This document shows, in pieces, positions 9,038 through 18,857 of a stretch of DNA of 64,000 nt. A model generated the notes under the pieces. It was not told the origin of the DNA. It ran no database searches and was given only the letters and a program-made list of their open reading frames with translations. Both the position numbers and the translations under genes were made by a program. The stretch is from NCBI RefSeq assembly GCF_028816455.1, contig NZ_CP118246.1, forward strand, positions 3,176,501 to 3,240,500, given 5' to 3'. Source of the stretch: Devosia algicola (GTDB taxonomy: Bacteria; Pseudomonadota; Alphaproteobacteria; Rhizobiales; Devosiaceae). Each line of letters begins with the position of its first letter. Positions within the stretch are counted from its first letter, which is position 1.

Positions 9038-9660
9038 GGTGCCGTGTCCTTATTGGCGATGGCCGGGCGCAGAAGCGACCGCTCCAGTTCTCGCGTAATG
9101 CTGTCAAATATGCGGGGGCTGTCATCGAGCTGACGCCAGAGATTGCCCAGGGCCCCGGCAATGATCTGGGCGGCGGCCATGGGGTCGACATCGGGCCGGA
9201 AACTGCCATCGTCGCGCCCGGCGGTTACGATCTCGACCAATTGCCGGATCCAGAAATTATAAAGCGGCTGCATGACCTGGGCAACTGCGGGATCGCGGCG
9301 CGCCCGCTGCGCCAACTCGCTCATCACGATCACCAGGTCGGGATTATTGGTCATGGTATCGCGCTGATCTTCAAACTCGAAGCGCAGCCGGTCCCGTGGC
9401 GATCGGCGCGCGCGCGGGCGCCGTTTCTCCTGCGCCCTGAAATCCTGCTCGATCGTGTGGGCCACCAGTTGAACCAGCGCCTTCTTGGTGGGAACGTGAT
9501 AGTGCAGGGTGGCGATGTTGATCCCCACACGCTCGGCAATATCGCGGGTGCGCAGTCCCTCAAAGCCTTTTTCCACGATCAGCGCGCGCGCCGCCTGGGC
9601 GATTGCCAATCGGCGCTCGTCGGTGCTCTCGCGTCTGGTCGGGGCGGTGGTTAACGTCAT
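9034..9660 (-). CDS. TetR-family transcriptional regulator
   Basis: Repressor likely to control itself and the DHA2 pump in the same operon. The N-terminal HTH is visible (IAQAARALIVEKGFEGLRTR, then DIAERVGINIATLHYHVPTK), followed by a helical ligand-binding region. The start at 9660 (MTLTTAPTRRES, 208 residues) is chosen because the longer ATG at 9714 would place the palindrome at 9711-9726 inside the gene. The 4-base ATGA overlap with the pump gene supports a single transcript. Ligand unknown. Confidence 0.88.
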   Translation of the reverse strand: MTLTTAPTRRESTDERRLAIAQAARALIVEKGFEGLRTRDIAERVGINIATLHYHVPTKKALVQLVAHTIEQDFRAQEKRRPRARRSPRDRLRFEFEDQRDTMTNNPDLVIVMSELAQRARRDPAVAQVMQPLYNFWIRQLVEIVTAGRDDGSFRPDVDPMAAAQIIAGALGNLWRQLDDSPRIFDSITRELERSLLRPAIANKDTAP

Positions 9661-9710
9661 CGCTGATTTCGGTTTCGATGTGGGTGCCTTGGGTATCCCG
9701 GCACCGCGTC

Positions 9711-9726
9711 TCAATCAAGTGATTGA
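9711..9726. promoter_or_regulatory. Probable TetR operator (TCAATCA-AG-TGATTGA)
   Basis: A perfect 7-bp inverted repeat with a 2-base centre lies about 50 bases upstream of the TetR start. The length and position fit an autoregulatory TetR operator. An overlapping GATTGATTG repeat extends it to the right. Confidence 0.6.
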
Positions 9727-10001
9727 TTGTCAATATTGGGCATGGCGCCCATGCAATTCATGCAAGGTTCATCGGCTCTCGCAATATTGCGATGGCCTCG
9801 AAGCGGCGCTTGCGTGGGGAAAGGGTCTGGTCAACGAGCGCAATTAACTGTTTATTCGAACTGAGGACGCATTTCGCGACAGGTTACACTCTTCCCTGTT
9901 GCATTCGGATCGGGCACACGCCATTTCCCCGCTAGACCATGCACGTGCCGCCTACCCATCCATCACTTTGTTCTAACACGAAAAATCTGTCGGAGACCAA
10001 T

Positions 10002-11232
10002 ATGAAACTCACTACCAAAGTCCGTTTGGCGTTGCTGGCCACGATTGGCACCGCCGCCATGGTCCAGCCCGTCATGGCGCTCGATGCACAGGCATTTGTT
10101 GATCGTGTCGCTGCCGTTTATGGCGCCATGGGCTACGATATCGAACCCGGCGCCGTCGAGGCTGACGGCTCAACGGTGGTTGTTAAAGGCGTCACTGTGG
10201 CGGTTTCAGGAGAAGCGCCAACCAATTTCGCCGCCGACCTGACCTTTACCGGCGTCATTGAAAATGCCGACGGCAGCTATACGGCCCAATCCCTGACCAT
10301 GCCCGATTTCGAGTATGACATTACCGAAAAAACGCCAGGTCACGTCTCGCTCAAGAATATTGTCGTCAATGGCATCTATGTACCCGCCGGTGACAAGGTG
10401 AATTTCATCGCCTCATTGCAGGGCTACGCCTCGGCAAGTGCCGGGCCGCTCAGCGTCACCCGCAAGGGCCTCGAAGTCATCACGATTGACAAGATTGCAA
10501 ATGACAACACGTTCAACCCCCAGCAGGGCAGCGCCGATCTGGTCGACGTCAAATCCAGTTTTGAGGCTCACCGGTTTCTCCGCCGACTTGAGCACCGTTG
10601 CTGAAGAAAATGTCGAGGCTGGTGCAGCGATCGAGGCGCTTGGCTTGACCCGGGTAAGCGGTAATATCAATGAATCCATGACCTGGTCGATGGCCGATGG
10701 GCACATGGTCATCGACCAGCTTCTGGTCAATCTCGATGATCAGGGTGCCGTGCGGTTCAATGCTGATCTGACCGGTTTTACCCCCGCACTGATGGATACA
10801 ATCTATTCCTCGATTGCCGCTGACGATGGCTCCAAGACCAGCGAGGAAGTTGATCAGGCCAATATGATGATGGGCATGCAGGTCATGTCACTGGTCAGCA
10901 TCAATGGTGCTTCGCTGCGTTTTGACGATGCGTCCATGTCGATGAAACTGATCAATTTCTTCGCCAAGCAGGAAGGTATCGAACCGGCCCAACTGGTCGC
11001 CGGTTTCAAGCAAATGGTGCCCGCCATGATCAATCAGGTCGGCATTCCAGCGCTCAATGACATTCTGGTGCCCGCCGTCAATACCTTCCTTGACGATCCA
11101 AAGAGCCTCGAGGTTTCGCTCAATCCCCCCTCGCCGGTAAATGGCATGATGGCCATGGGCGCCGCCGCCAATCCCGCCGGCCTGATACCGTTGCTGGGCT
11201 TGAGCGCGACAGCCAACGAGCCAGCCAAATAA
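10002..11232 (+). CDS. Exported protein of unknown function (one frame break)
   Basis: Not recognised. The start at 10002 (MKLTTKVRLALLATIGTA) has a strong ribosome site (GGAGACC) and a clear Sec signal ending at VMALDA. The mature protein of about 385 residues is rich in beta-type repeats (DGSTVVVKGVTVAVSG, TAQSLTMPDFEYDITEK) and then becomes helical (NMMMGMQVMSLVSINGAS). It may be a periplasmic substrate- or lipid-binding scaffold, but no family is claimed. The frame breaks at 10563-10569 (GAGGCTC). Removing the extra G gives KSSFELTGFSADLST and one 409-residue protein. Followed by a good terminator, so it is monocistronic. Confidence 0.75.
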
Positions 11233-11239
11233 ACCCTTC

Positions 11240-11265
11240 GGCGGGGCGATATTTTTTGCCCCGCC
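11240..11265 (+). terminator. Terminator after the 10002-11232 gene
   Basis: An 8-bp GC-rich stem (GGCGGGGC / GCCCCGCC) has a loop that holds a T-run (GATATTTTTT). It begins 8 bases after the stop codon. Confidence 0.65.
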
Positions 11266-11318
11266 ACTAACGCCAAGTTTATATGAAGTGTTCAGCATTT
11301 CTTGCTAGAGTTGCTGGA

Positions 11319-12023
11319 ATGAACGCCATAACCCCATCCACTGCTCGCAGCCTGTCCCACGTCACCGATTGGGTGTTCGATCTGGACAACACGCTCTATC
11401 CGCGCACCTGCAATCTGTTCGCCCAGATAGATGTGCGCATCACCCACTATGTCATGGAAATCGCCCAACTCGATTTCGACGCCGCCCGCGCCCTGCAAAA
11501 AGGCTATTATCGCGACCACGGCACTACTCTCAATGGCTTGATGCTCAAGCATAAAGTGGACCCGGATCATTTTCTCGATACGGTTCATGCCATCGACTAT
11601 GCCCCTGTTGCGCCGCATCCTGAACTGGTCGCCGCTATTCGGGGTCTGCCGGGCCGCAAATTTATCCTAACCAATGGCGATGTCGGTCATGCGCGCGCGG
11701 TGCTAACCCGTCTGGGGGGCGCTGACCTGTTCGAGCACATCCACGATATCCGCGCCATGACCTATGTTCCAAAGCCGCACAAGTCGGCCTATGATGGCAT
11801 TCTGGCTCTGCACGCGATTGACCCCACACGCGCGGTCATGTTCGATGATCTGGAAAAAAACCTCACCGTCCCCCATGACATCGGCATGAGCACTGTTCAG
11901 GTTGTTGCCGACGAGGCCTTCGTCCACGATCAGGTCGAAGCCTGGGAGTTGGGGCGAAGCTCAGGGCCGCACGTTCACCACATCACCGACAATCTGGCCC
12001 ATTTCCTGGCCAATCTACCGTGA
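11319..12023 (+). CDS. HAD-superfamily hydrolase, pyrimidine 5'-nucleotidase type
   Basis: Predicted cytoplasmic phosphatase of the Sdt1-like pyrimidine 5'-nucleotidase subgroup. Motif I is WVFDLDNTLYP (nucleophile and acid Asp), motif II is KFILTNGDVGHA, the Lys of motif III is in YVPKPHKSAYDGIL, and motif IV is AVMFDDLEKNLTVPH. The start at 11319 (MNAITPSTARS) gives 234 residues, typical; an upstream ATG at 11283 would add 12 residues with no homologous look. It stands alone between a terminator and a convergent gene. It contains an intact AAGCTC near 11936. Confidence 0.88.
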   Translation: MNAITPSTARSLSHVTDWVFDLDNTLYPRTCNLFAQIDVRITHYVMEIAQLDFDAARALQKGYYRDHGTTLNGLMLKHKVDPDHFLDTVHAIDYAPVAPHPELVAAIRGLPGRKFILTNGDVGHARAVLTRLGGADLFEHIHDIRAMTYVPKPHKSAYDGILALHAIDPTRAVMFDDLEKNLTVPHDIGMSTVQVVADEAFVHDQVEAWELGRSSGPHVHHITDNLAHFLANLP

Positions 12024-12060
12024 TGATTTGAGGCCGCGTGTCTTGATTTTCACCCGCGGC

Positions 12061-13708
12061 CTATTTGAGTCCCTTGGCTTGGCATTGCTGAAGAGCAGAA
12101 ACCTGCAGCGGCACCAACCCGTTGAAACTTGGGGTTGGCTGTTTGACGAAGGCGGCGGAAAAGCTGTCGGCCAGACAGTTGCACATATCCTCGGTATGGA
12201 GATAGTCCGTCTTGCAGGTCGCATAGGCATAGAGGGCCGCGCCAGCACGATTGGGGCAGATATTTTCCGCAAGCGTTTGTGCATCGTTGGCAATCTGATA
12301 CTGGTCTGAACTATCATGAACCGAAAGCGGCGCCGCGCCCGCAGCGAGGTCCGCAATTCGTGACTCTATGAGCTTTGAGGCCTCGCACCGACAGTCGTTG
12401 AGACTCGGCATAAATCCCCCGATCCTGACAATATTGGTAGGCATAGCGGCCCTCGGCAAAGGCCTGATCGCGAATGTCAGAATTTGCCGCAGCTGAGGCC
12501 ACGGCGAGCAACGAAGTATTGACGTCGGCAGCGGCGGCGGCCAGTTCCGCCTCCCACCAGTGTGATTCTTTGGGCGTCTCAGACATCACGGCGAGATGGT
12601 CCATGAAGTTGGGAGTGGCCTCAATATGGAGATCAAGCCCGCTTCTGCTTACCGCCAGATAGATTTGCGATAGCTGGGGCAGGCTTGATGGTCGCGTCCA
12701 CAAACACGCGGCTGCATCGTCATTGGCAGTCTCGCAATCAGGCGTCGCCCCACTGGCCGCAGTAATGCGCTCGACCAGACCGCGTATAGACCCATCTATT
12801 TGGGTGTGCTGTACATGGAAGGTAATGCCACCGAGTATGGTATCGTCCGCACAACCACCCAATTCGAGACTGAACCAACGCGTCTGGCTGTCCTTGTAAA
12901 ACCCCTCGCAATCGCTGCCCGAAACATAACCGGCATCATTCAGAATCGCCCGCAACTCGGCGAACCGTTGCCCGATCATCGCGCCCTCGGGCGCAATCGG
13001 ATCGAACTGACCGCTATCTACGCTGAAACCACTACTTGACGATGCCAGACGCTCCTCGAGGTCGGTCACGGCCATAAGGTTCAAGGTGACGTTGCTCTCG
13101 GTGCTGTTGCTAGAGATGGTCAGGGTGATGGCGTGCACAAGTGGCGCGTTCGGCGGGGCCCGCCATTGGCAGTAAGCGACGTCTGGTCCGCTGAGGTCGC
13201 ACTTCGACTCGACGCCGAACTGCATTGCCAAATCTTCAACGATTGCCGGGGCGGACAGATCGACGAGCGGCCCGCTCCATCTGTAGTCGATCTGGCTAAC
13301 GGGTTCGTCAAGGCTGCCCGCCTGAAATCTCCCCATACCCAAAATTACGTCGATATCCGCGCCACTGACCATTCGCGCATAGTGGGGTGCGGAGCCAGGG
13401 ACCGCTGCCAACCCGGCAACCTCAAGCAGGGTCACCGCCTCGCGCCCCCGCATCCCGATCTTTACGCCAAATGGCGCCTGCGGCGACAGGCCCGCAAGAT
13501 CATTGGTGCCGACAATTGCTTCGGCCGCTACCGCACCCGGCGCCCAAATCAGCAAAAATGTGGACACCATGCCGGGTAGTATTGCACGCAAAGCTACCGC
13601 AAGGCCGGCGCTGCATGCCCAGAGCAGGCATCGGCGGCAGGATAACGAAAAACTATGAAATACGGCGTCGCATAATATCATCTCCTGTTGCCTCCACACC
13701 GTGGACAA
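12061..13708 (-). CDS. Exported protein of unknown function (one frame break)
   Basis: Not recognised. The 5' part (12400 to 13708) starts with an ambiguous N-terminus: candidate starts at 13708, 13681 and 13573. The last gives a short hydrophobic signal (MVSTFLLIWAPGAVAAEA). The middle has two similar units, GVKIGMRGREAVTLLEVAGL and MIGQRFAELRAILNDAGYVS, each followed by a disulfide-type Cys pair. The C-terminal part is Cys-rich (QYCQDRG, LNDCRCEA, NICPNR, MCNCLADSF). The frame breaks at 12400-12406 (GAGTCTC on the coding strand). Removing the T gives IYAELNDCRCEASKLIES and one protein of up to 548 residues. A periplasmic, disulfide-bonded protein is likely; function unknown. Confidence 0.65.
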
Positions 13709-13800
13709 AAAGATGAAACATTTTCAACAGGACAATATTTATTCCTCGCTGCTCAGAGGTGTCAAGCAGCATTGCTCAACACCCAAACTTGGCAGCAAAC

Positions 13801-14169
13801 CTACATATTGTTGAGGTGCAGGATATTGCCGTCCGGGTCTTTGAACCAGACCATCTTGAAGTCACCGGCAATATGCACGTCCCCTTGCAAATCCATGTCC
13901 TTGTAATGCTCGAACACGACGCCCTTGGCCTTGAGATCAGCGACAATAGTCTCGATTTCCGCGCCGACACCCCAAACAACAGCATTCGCCTTATTGCTGC
14001 CCGCGTAGTCCGACCTATATACTACCAGAGCCGTTGATCCGGTCTCAAATTGCATGACGTTCTCATCGCCGCTAACCAGTGGCAATCCCAACGTTGTTTC
14101 ATAAAATTGCCGTGCCCGGTTCATATCGGTCACCGCCACTATTGCCGCAGAATCCTTGTCTTTGAGCAT
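13801..14169 (-). CDS. Glyoxalase/bleomycin-resistance fold (VOC) protein
   Basis: Small VOC-superfamily protein of 122 residues, one beta-alpha-beta-beta-beta module pair (VAVTDMNRARQFYETTLGLP and FKMVWFKDPDGNILHLNN). Metal-binding residues cannot be assigned with confidence; the final acidic ligand of typical VOC enzymes is replaced by HLNN. The start at 14169 (MLKDKDSAAIVAV) is chosen over a longer upstream frame that crosses the divergent gene's promoter. Substrate unknown. Confidence 0.82.
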   Translation of the reverse strand: MLKDKDSAAIVAVTDMNRARQFYETTLGLPLVSGDENVMQFETGSTALVVYRSDYAGSNKANAVVWGVGAEIETIVADLKAKGVVFEHYKDMDLQGDVHIAGDFKMVWFKDPDGNILHLNNM

Positions 14170-14294
14170 GACGAACCCTTTCCTGGGGAAAGCCCCCAGC
14201 GTTCCTGCCGCACCGCACATAAGTGGCGATGACACGGCCCAACCGACCCAAATTACCACGCGACCAATCGGCCGCCAAATCAAAGGATAATACC

Positions 14295-15285
14295 ATGGAA
14301 TATAGACGCCTTGGAAAATCGGGCCTGCAGGTCAGTGAAGTTTCGCTCGGCTCATGGGTAACCTTCGGCAAGCAGGTCGATGAAAAGGAAGCCCTTGGCC
14401 TGATGACCCTTGCCTATGATGAAGGCATCAATTTTTTCGACAATGCCGAGGGTTATGAAGCCGGCGCATCCGAGGCCTTGATGGGACAGGCGCTCAGCAA
14501 ACTGGGCTGGGGACGCGATAGTTTTGCGGTTTCCTCCAAAGTGTTCTGGGGCGGTTCCAAGCCCACCCAGCGCGGGCTCAGCCGCAAGCACGTTTTTGAT
14601 GCCTGTCATGCCGCGCTTAAGCGGCTACAGGTGGACTATCTCGATCTTTATTTCTGTCATCGTCCCGATATCGATACCCCGATAGAGGAGACCGTGCGGG
14701 CCATGCATGATCTCATCCAGCAGGGCAAAATATTGTACTGGGGCACCTCGGAATGGAATGCCCAGCAATTGACTGAGGCCTGGGCCGTGGCCAAAGATTT
14801 GCGCATCACCCCGCCAACCATGGAACAGCCACAATATAATCTGTTCGAACGTCAAAAGGTCGAAGGCGACTATGCCCCGCTCTATGATCTCATGGGCCTG
14901 GGCACGACGATCTGGTCGCCGCTGGCGTCCGGCGTTCTCACCGGCAAGTATAATGATGGCATCCCCAAGGACAGCCGCTTGAACCTGCCCGGTTATGAAT
15001 GGCTAAAGGCCAGTTGGGAAAGCGAAGCGGGCAAGGCCAAGCTCGCCAAGGTCAAACAATTGGCCAAGGCTCGCCGACGATGTGGGCATGCCCATTCACC
15101 ACATCGCCCTTTTGTGGTGCTTGGCCAATCCACACGTCTCGACCGTGATATTGGGCGCATCGAAAAAATCGCAGTTGGAGGACAACCTTGCCTCTCTCAA
15201 GTCCAAGGATAAGCTGACCCCCGATGTGATGGAGACAATCGACACCATCATGGGCAACAAGCCCGCGGCCCCGCATCGCTTCTGA
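14295..15285 (+). CDS. Aldo/keto reductase, Kv-beta (AKR6) type (one frame break)
   Basis: NADPH-dependent oxidoreductase of the potassium-channel beta-subunit-like group. Visible: MEYRRLGKSGLQVSEVSLGS, catalytic Asp and Tyr in FDNAEGYEAGASE, Lys in VSSKVFWGG, and His in YFCHRPD. The cofactor-binding end TVILGASKKSQLEDNL lies in a different frame after a break at 15066-15072 (AAGGCTC). Removing the extra G gives KQLAKLADDVGMPIHHIALL and a normal 329-residue protein. An identical 13-base context 27 bases upstream (AAGCTC at 15039) is undisturbed. Substrate unknown. Confidence 0.9.
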
Positions 15286-15292
15286 TTCTGGT

Positions 15293-15319
15293 GCTGGCCG
15301 CGACCCCTTCGCGGCCAGC
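15293..15319 (+). terminator. Terminator after the aldo/keto reductase
   Basis: An 11-bp perfect stem (GCTGGCCGCGA / TCGCGGCCAGC) with a 5-base loop lies 8 bases past the stop. It has no strong T-run. Confidence 0.6.
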
Positions 15320-15354
15320 CTTCACGACCGCCCGAGGCGGTCCATTGAGCGGTC

Positions 15355-17232
15355 ATGAGTTCATATTCCTCGCCATTTCGCCCAAATACGCCTAATCAGC
15401 CCAAACCAACGCTGGCTGAGCGCTTCGCCAATCTGCGTTTATTGGGGCGACTGGTCGCCCAGATCTGGCGCACCAGCCGCGCCTTGACTGCCGCCAGCAT
15501 TGGTCTGCGTCTGGTCCGCGCCGTTCAACCCATTATCATGCTGTTTGTCGGCAAACTGATCATCGACGAGGTCGTGCGCCTGTCCGGCAATGCCATCGGT
15601 GATGATTTTGCCGGTTGGTGGCAGAGCGGTCGGCTCAATGTCATTGCCCTGCTGCTGCTCACCGAGTTTGTTCTGGTGGTCGCAGGAGACCTGCTCAATC
15701 GCGCCACCAGCCTTGTCGATACCATTCTGGGTGAACTCCATTCCAACACCGTCAGCATGGAACTGATGCTGCACGCCGCAAGGCTTGATCTGCGTCACTT
15801 CGAATCCCCTGATTATCAGGACCGGCTCGAACGGGCCCGGCGGCAGGCGGCAGGCCGCAATGCGCTTCTGTCCCAAATGTTTGGTCAGGCCCAGGACATG
15901 ATCACCGTGGTGACCCTTGCCGCAGGTCTGTTCGTCTATGCGCCTTGGCTCATCCTGCTGCTGCCGCTGTCGTTCGTCCCCTCGATCTGGGGTGAAACCC
16001 GCTTCAACACGCTGTCCTATTTTGTCAGTCGCGGTCGCACCCCGGAGCGGCGACAGCTCGAATATATCCGCCACATCGGTGCCAACGCTGAAACAGCCAA
16101 GGAGATCAAGCTTTTTGGTCTTGGCAATTATCTGGTCGACCGTTTCCGCACCCTGGCCCACACCATCTATCTCGAAAACCGCCGGCTCTCCACCGACCGC
16201 GCGCTCTGGGGCGCACTGTTCTCCTCCATTGCCACGCTGACCTATTATGGTGCCTATGCCTATATTGTCTGGCGCACCGTGACCGGTGCCTTCACCATCG
16301 GGGATCTGGCCTTTTTGTCCGGCTCATTCCTTAATCTGAATGGCCTGTTCCAGAAAATCCTCCTGGGTTTTACCCAGATTGCCGGGCAGTCGCTGTTTCT
16401 CGATGACCTGTTTTCATTCTTTGAAATCAAGCCCGCCATCGCGCCGCCGGAAAATCCAAAACCGTTCCCCGATCCCATTGCGCACGGCATTGTTTTCGAC
16501 AAGGTCGGCTTTCGCTATCCAGAAACCGATATCTGGGCCGTCCGCGATTTGAGCTTCACCCTCAACGCTGGTGAAACGCTGGCGCTGGTTGGCGAGAACG
16601 GGGCGGGCAAAACCACCATCGTCAAGCTCCTGACCCGTCTCTACGATCCCGATGAGGGCCAGATCACCGTTGATGGCGTCGATTTGCGCGACATGGCGGT
16701 CGACGAAATCCACGCCCATATCGGTGTTATTTTTCAGGATTTCATGCGCTATAGCTTCACCGCCGCCGACAACATTGGCGTTGGTAGCGTTGCCAATAAT
16801 GACGACCGCCCCCGCATTGAGGGTGCCGCCGCCAACAGCCTCGCCGACGCGGTGATCAACAAATTGCCGCTCAATTACGAACAACCGCTCGGGCGGCTCT
16901 TCAACAAGGGACGCGACCTGTCGGGCGGCGAATGGCAGAAAGTGGCCATTGCGCGTGCCTATATGCGCGACGCCGAACTGGTCATTCTCGATGAGCCGAC
17001 CTCCGCGCTCGACGCCAAATCAGAAGCCCAGGTCTTTGAACGCTTCAAGACCCTGACCGTGGGCAAGACCGCCGTATTGATTTCCCACCGCTTCTCGACG
17101 GTGCGGATGGCGGACCGCATTCTGGTGCTCGAAGACGGCAAAATTCTCGAAGCCGGCAGCCACGAGCAACTTTTGGCGCTGGCCGGCCGCTATGCCGAAC
17201 TGTTTGAACTACAGGCCCGCGGCTATCGCTAG
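15355..17232 (+). CDS. ABC exporter, fused permease-ATPase
   Basis: Half-size ABC exporter of 625 residues. The N-terminal membrane domain (about residues 40-330) has helices such as VIALLLLTEFVLVVAGDLL and FVYAPWLILLLPLSFVPS. The C-terminal ATPase has Walker A LVGENGAGKTTIVKLL, Q-loop VIFQDFMRY, signature LSGGEWQKVAIARAYM, Walker B LVILDEPTSALDA and H-loop VLISHRFSTVRMAD. It should act as a homodimer in the inner membrane. Substrate unknown. It ends 3 bases inside the convergent reductase gene, a tail-to-tail overlap. Confidence 0.92.
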   Translation: MSSYSSPFRPNTPNQPKPTLAERFANLRLLGRLVAQIWRTSRALTAASIGLRLVRAVQPIIMLFVGKLIIDEVVRLSGNAIGDDFAGWWQSGRLNVIALLLLTEFVLVVAGDLLNRATSLVDTILGELHSNTVSMELMLHAARLDLRHFESPDYQDRLERARRQAAGRNALLSQMFGQAQDMITVVTLAAGLFVYAPWLILLLPLSFVPSIWGETRFNTLSYFVSRGRTPERRQLEYIRHIGANAETAKEIKLFGLGNYLVDRFRTLAHTIYLENRRLSTDRALWGALFSSIATLTYYGAYAYIVWRTVTGAFTIGDLAFLSGSFLNLNGLFQKILLGFTQIAGQSLFLDDLFSFFEIKPAIAPPENPKPFPDPIAHGIVFDKVGFRYPETDIWAVRDLSFTLNAGETLALVGENGAGKTTIVKLLTRLYDPDEGQITVDGVDLRDMAVDEIHAHIGVIFQDFMRYSFTAADNIGVGSVANNDDRPRIEGAAANSLADAVINKLPLNYEQPLGRLFNKGRDLSGGEWQKVAIARAYMRDAELVILDEPTSALDAKSEAQVFERFKTLTVGKTAVLISHRFSTVRMADRILVLEDGKILEAGSHEQLLALAGRYAELFELQARGYR

Positions 17233-18216
17233 GGCCTGACGATCAGCCGACCTTTGACCGAGCCGGCCAATATCCTGTCGGCAGCCTCGGGCAAGTCGGC
17301 CAGCCCGATCTCTTCGACAAAGCCACCATAGGCCTTGATGTCAAACAGCGCCGCCAACCGCGCCCACGCCGCAACGCGCGCCTCATAGGGTTGCATGACG
17401 CTGTCTATGCCCAATAGTGCCACCCCCCGCAGGATGAAGGGCAACACATTGGTGTTGAGACTCGATCCCGGCCGCATTGCCAATCGCCGCGACGGCCCCA
17501 CCATATTTGACCTGACGCAACAGCTTGCCCAGAACCGCACCGCCCACCGCGTCGACCACCCCGGCCCAGCGCGCCGCTTCAAGCGGCTTGTCCGCCTCCT
17601 CCATAAAGGCCGCGCGATCCAGAATGGCGTTCGCCCCAAAGGCTCTGAGCGCCTCGCTCAGTTCAGCGCGGCCCGATAGCGCCGTTACCGAATAACCCAG
17701 CTTTGCCAGCATCGCCACGGCAATCGAGCCAACACCACCGCCCGCGCCAGTCACCAGAATTTCGCCACTAGTTGGTGTCAATCCAGCCCGTTCCAGCCGG
17801 TCAATCGCCAGCATCGCGGTTAATCCCGCCGTACCCACAATCATCGCCTCGCGTCCGCTCAGACCCTTGGGAAGTGGCACCAGCCAGCCGGCCTTGACCC
17901 GTGCCCGTTGCGAAAATCCGCCCCAATGGTGCTCGCCAACGCGCCACCCGGTCAGCACCACCTCCTGGCCCGGATTATAGCGTTCATCATCGCTGGCACG
18001 CACTCGCCCGGCAAAATCGATCCCGGCCACATGTGGAAAATTCCGCACCAACCCGCCCGCACCCTTGAGGCAGAGGCCATCCTTGTAATTGAACCCGGCC
18101 CAGTCAATGTCGACGAGAACCTCGCCCTCGGGCAGCTGCTCATCCTCAAGCGCTTGCACCTGCGATGACAGTTTTCCGTCCGCCGACTTGTCGGTAACCA
18201 GTGCCTTGAATGTCAT
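17229..18216 (-). CDS. acuI: Acryloyl-CoA reductase-type quinone oxidoreductase, AcuI/YhdH family (one frame break)
   Basis: NADPH-dependent medium-chain reductase of the AcuI/YhdH group, which reduces acryloyl-CoA to propionyl-CoA. Visible: MTFKALVTDKSADGKLSSQV, NYKDGLCLKG, NADPH loop VTGAGGGVGSIAVAMLAKLG, and the AcuI hallmark PFILRGVALLGIDSVM near the C-terminus. The last part is in another frame after a break at 17457-17463 (GAGTCTC on the coding strand). Removing the T gives NAAGIELNTNVLPFILRG, as in family members, and 328 residues. No dmd genes for DMSP use are nearby, so the role may be general acryloyl-CoA detoxification. Confidence 0.87.
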
Positions 18217-18344
18217 TTGCTTCTCTTTCTTCCAGCGCCAGCCAACACCAGATCAGTTTAGCGCCCCGGCATCAATACTGGGTGCGTGTTCGATATTTTA
18301 GCGCATTTGGAACCATTTCGGCCCAACATGCGTTTTGTTAGGTT

Positions 18345-18857
18345 GTGTCTGGATTATTTGAGGCAAAGGGAACCCGCCTGAAAGGTGACGAATTGAATAA
18401 GCTTGATCGGGGCAGCTGGTCCCCGGACATTGACTATGCCCAGCAATTGGCAGCACTGCCTTGGCGCAAGACCAAGAGCGGAAAAATCGAGATTTTAATG
18501 GTGACGTCCCGAATCAGTCAGCACTGGTTGCTGCCAAAGGGCTGGCCGATGACCGGTAAGTCACTTGTTGAGGCAGCAGCCCAGGAAGCGCTGGAAGAAG
18601 CGGGCGTGCGCGGCAAGATGCATTCCAAGCCGGTCGGGAAATACTATTATGACAAGCTGATGAAGGATGGTCAGGCTGTGCCGTGCACGGTCGACTGCTT
18701 CGCCCTCAAAGCGAACAAGCTGCTTGATGAGTGGCCCGAAGCAACTCAGCGCGAACGTCGCTGGTTCACGCTGCCCGATGCTGCCGCGGCCGTCTATGAA
18801 CCGGATCTGGCTCGCATGCTCTCGTCCAACGACCTCACCAAAAAACTGAGCGTCTGA
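18345..18857 (+). CDS. Nudix hydrolase, DIPP-like
   Basis: Pyrophosphohydrolase of 170 residues resembling the diphosphoinositol-polyphosphate/Ap(n)A-type Nudix enzymes of alphaproteobacteria. The Nudix helix reads GWPMTGKSLVEAAAQEALEE then AGV. The usual first Glu is Lys and the REU Arg is Gln, which is common in this subgroup, while the catalytic EE pair is kept. The start is a GTG at 18345 (VSGLFEAKG); the natural substrate is unknown. Tail-to-tail with hemA with no gap. Confidence 0.83.
   Translation: MSGLFEAKGTRLKGDELNKLDRGSWSPDIDYAQQLAALPWRKTKSGKIEILMVTSRISQHWLLPKGWPMTGKSLVEAAAQEALEEAGVRGKMHSKPVGKYYYDKLMKDGQAVPCTVDCFALKANKLLDEWPEATQRERRWFTLPDAAAAVYEPDLARMLSSNDLTKKLSV

Noticed and set aside
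10558..10562. Homopolymer error (TTTT) as the break in the 10002 gene
   Set aside because: Deleting a T also restores the frame, but removing the G from GAGGCTC five bases later does too and matches all other cases, so that reading is preferred.
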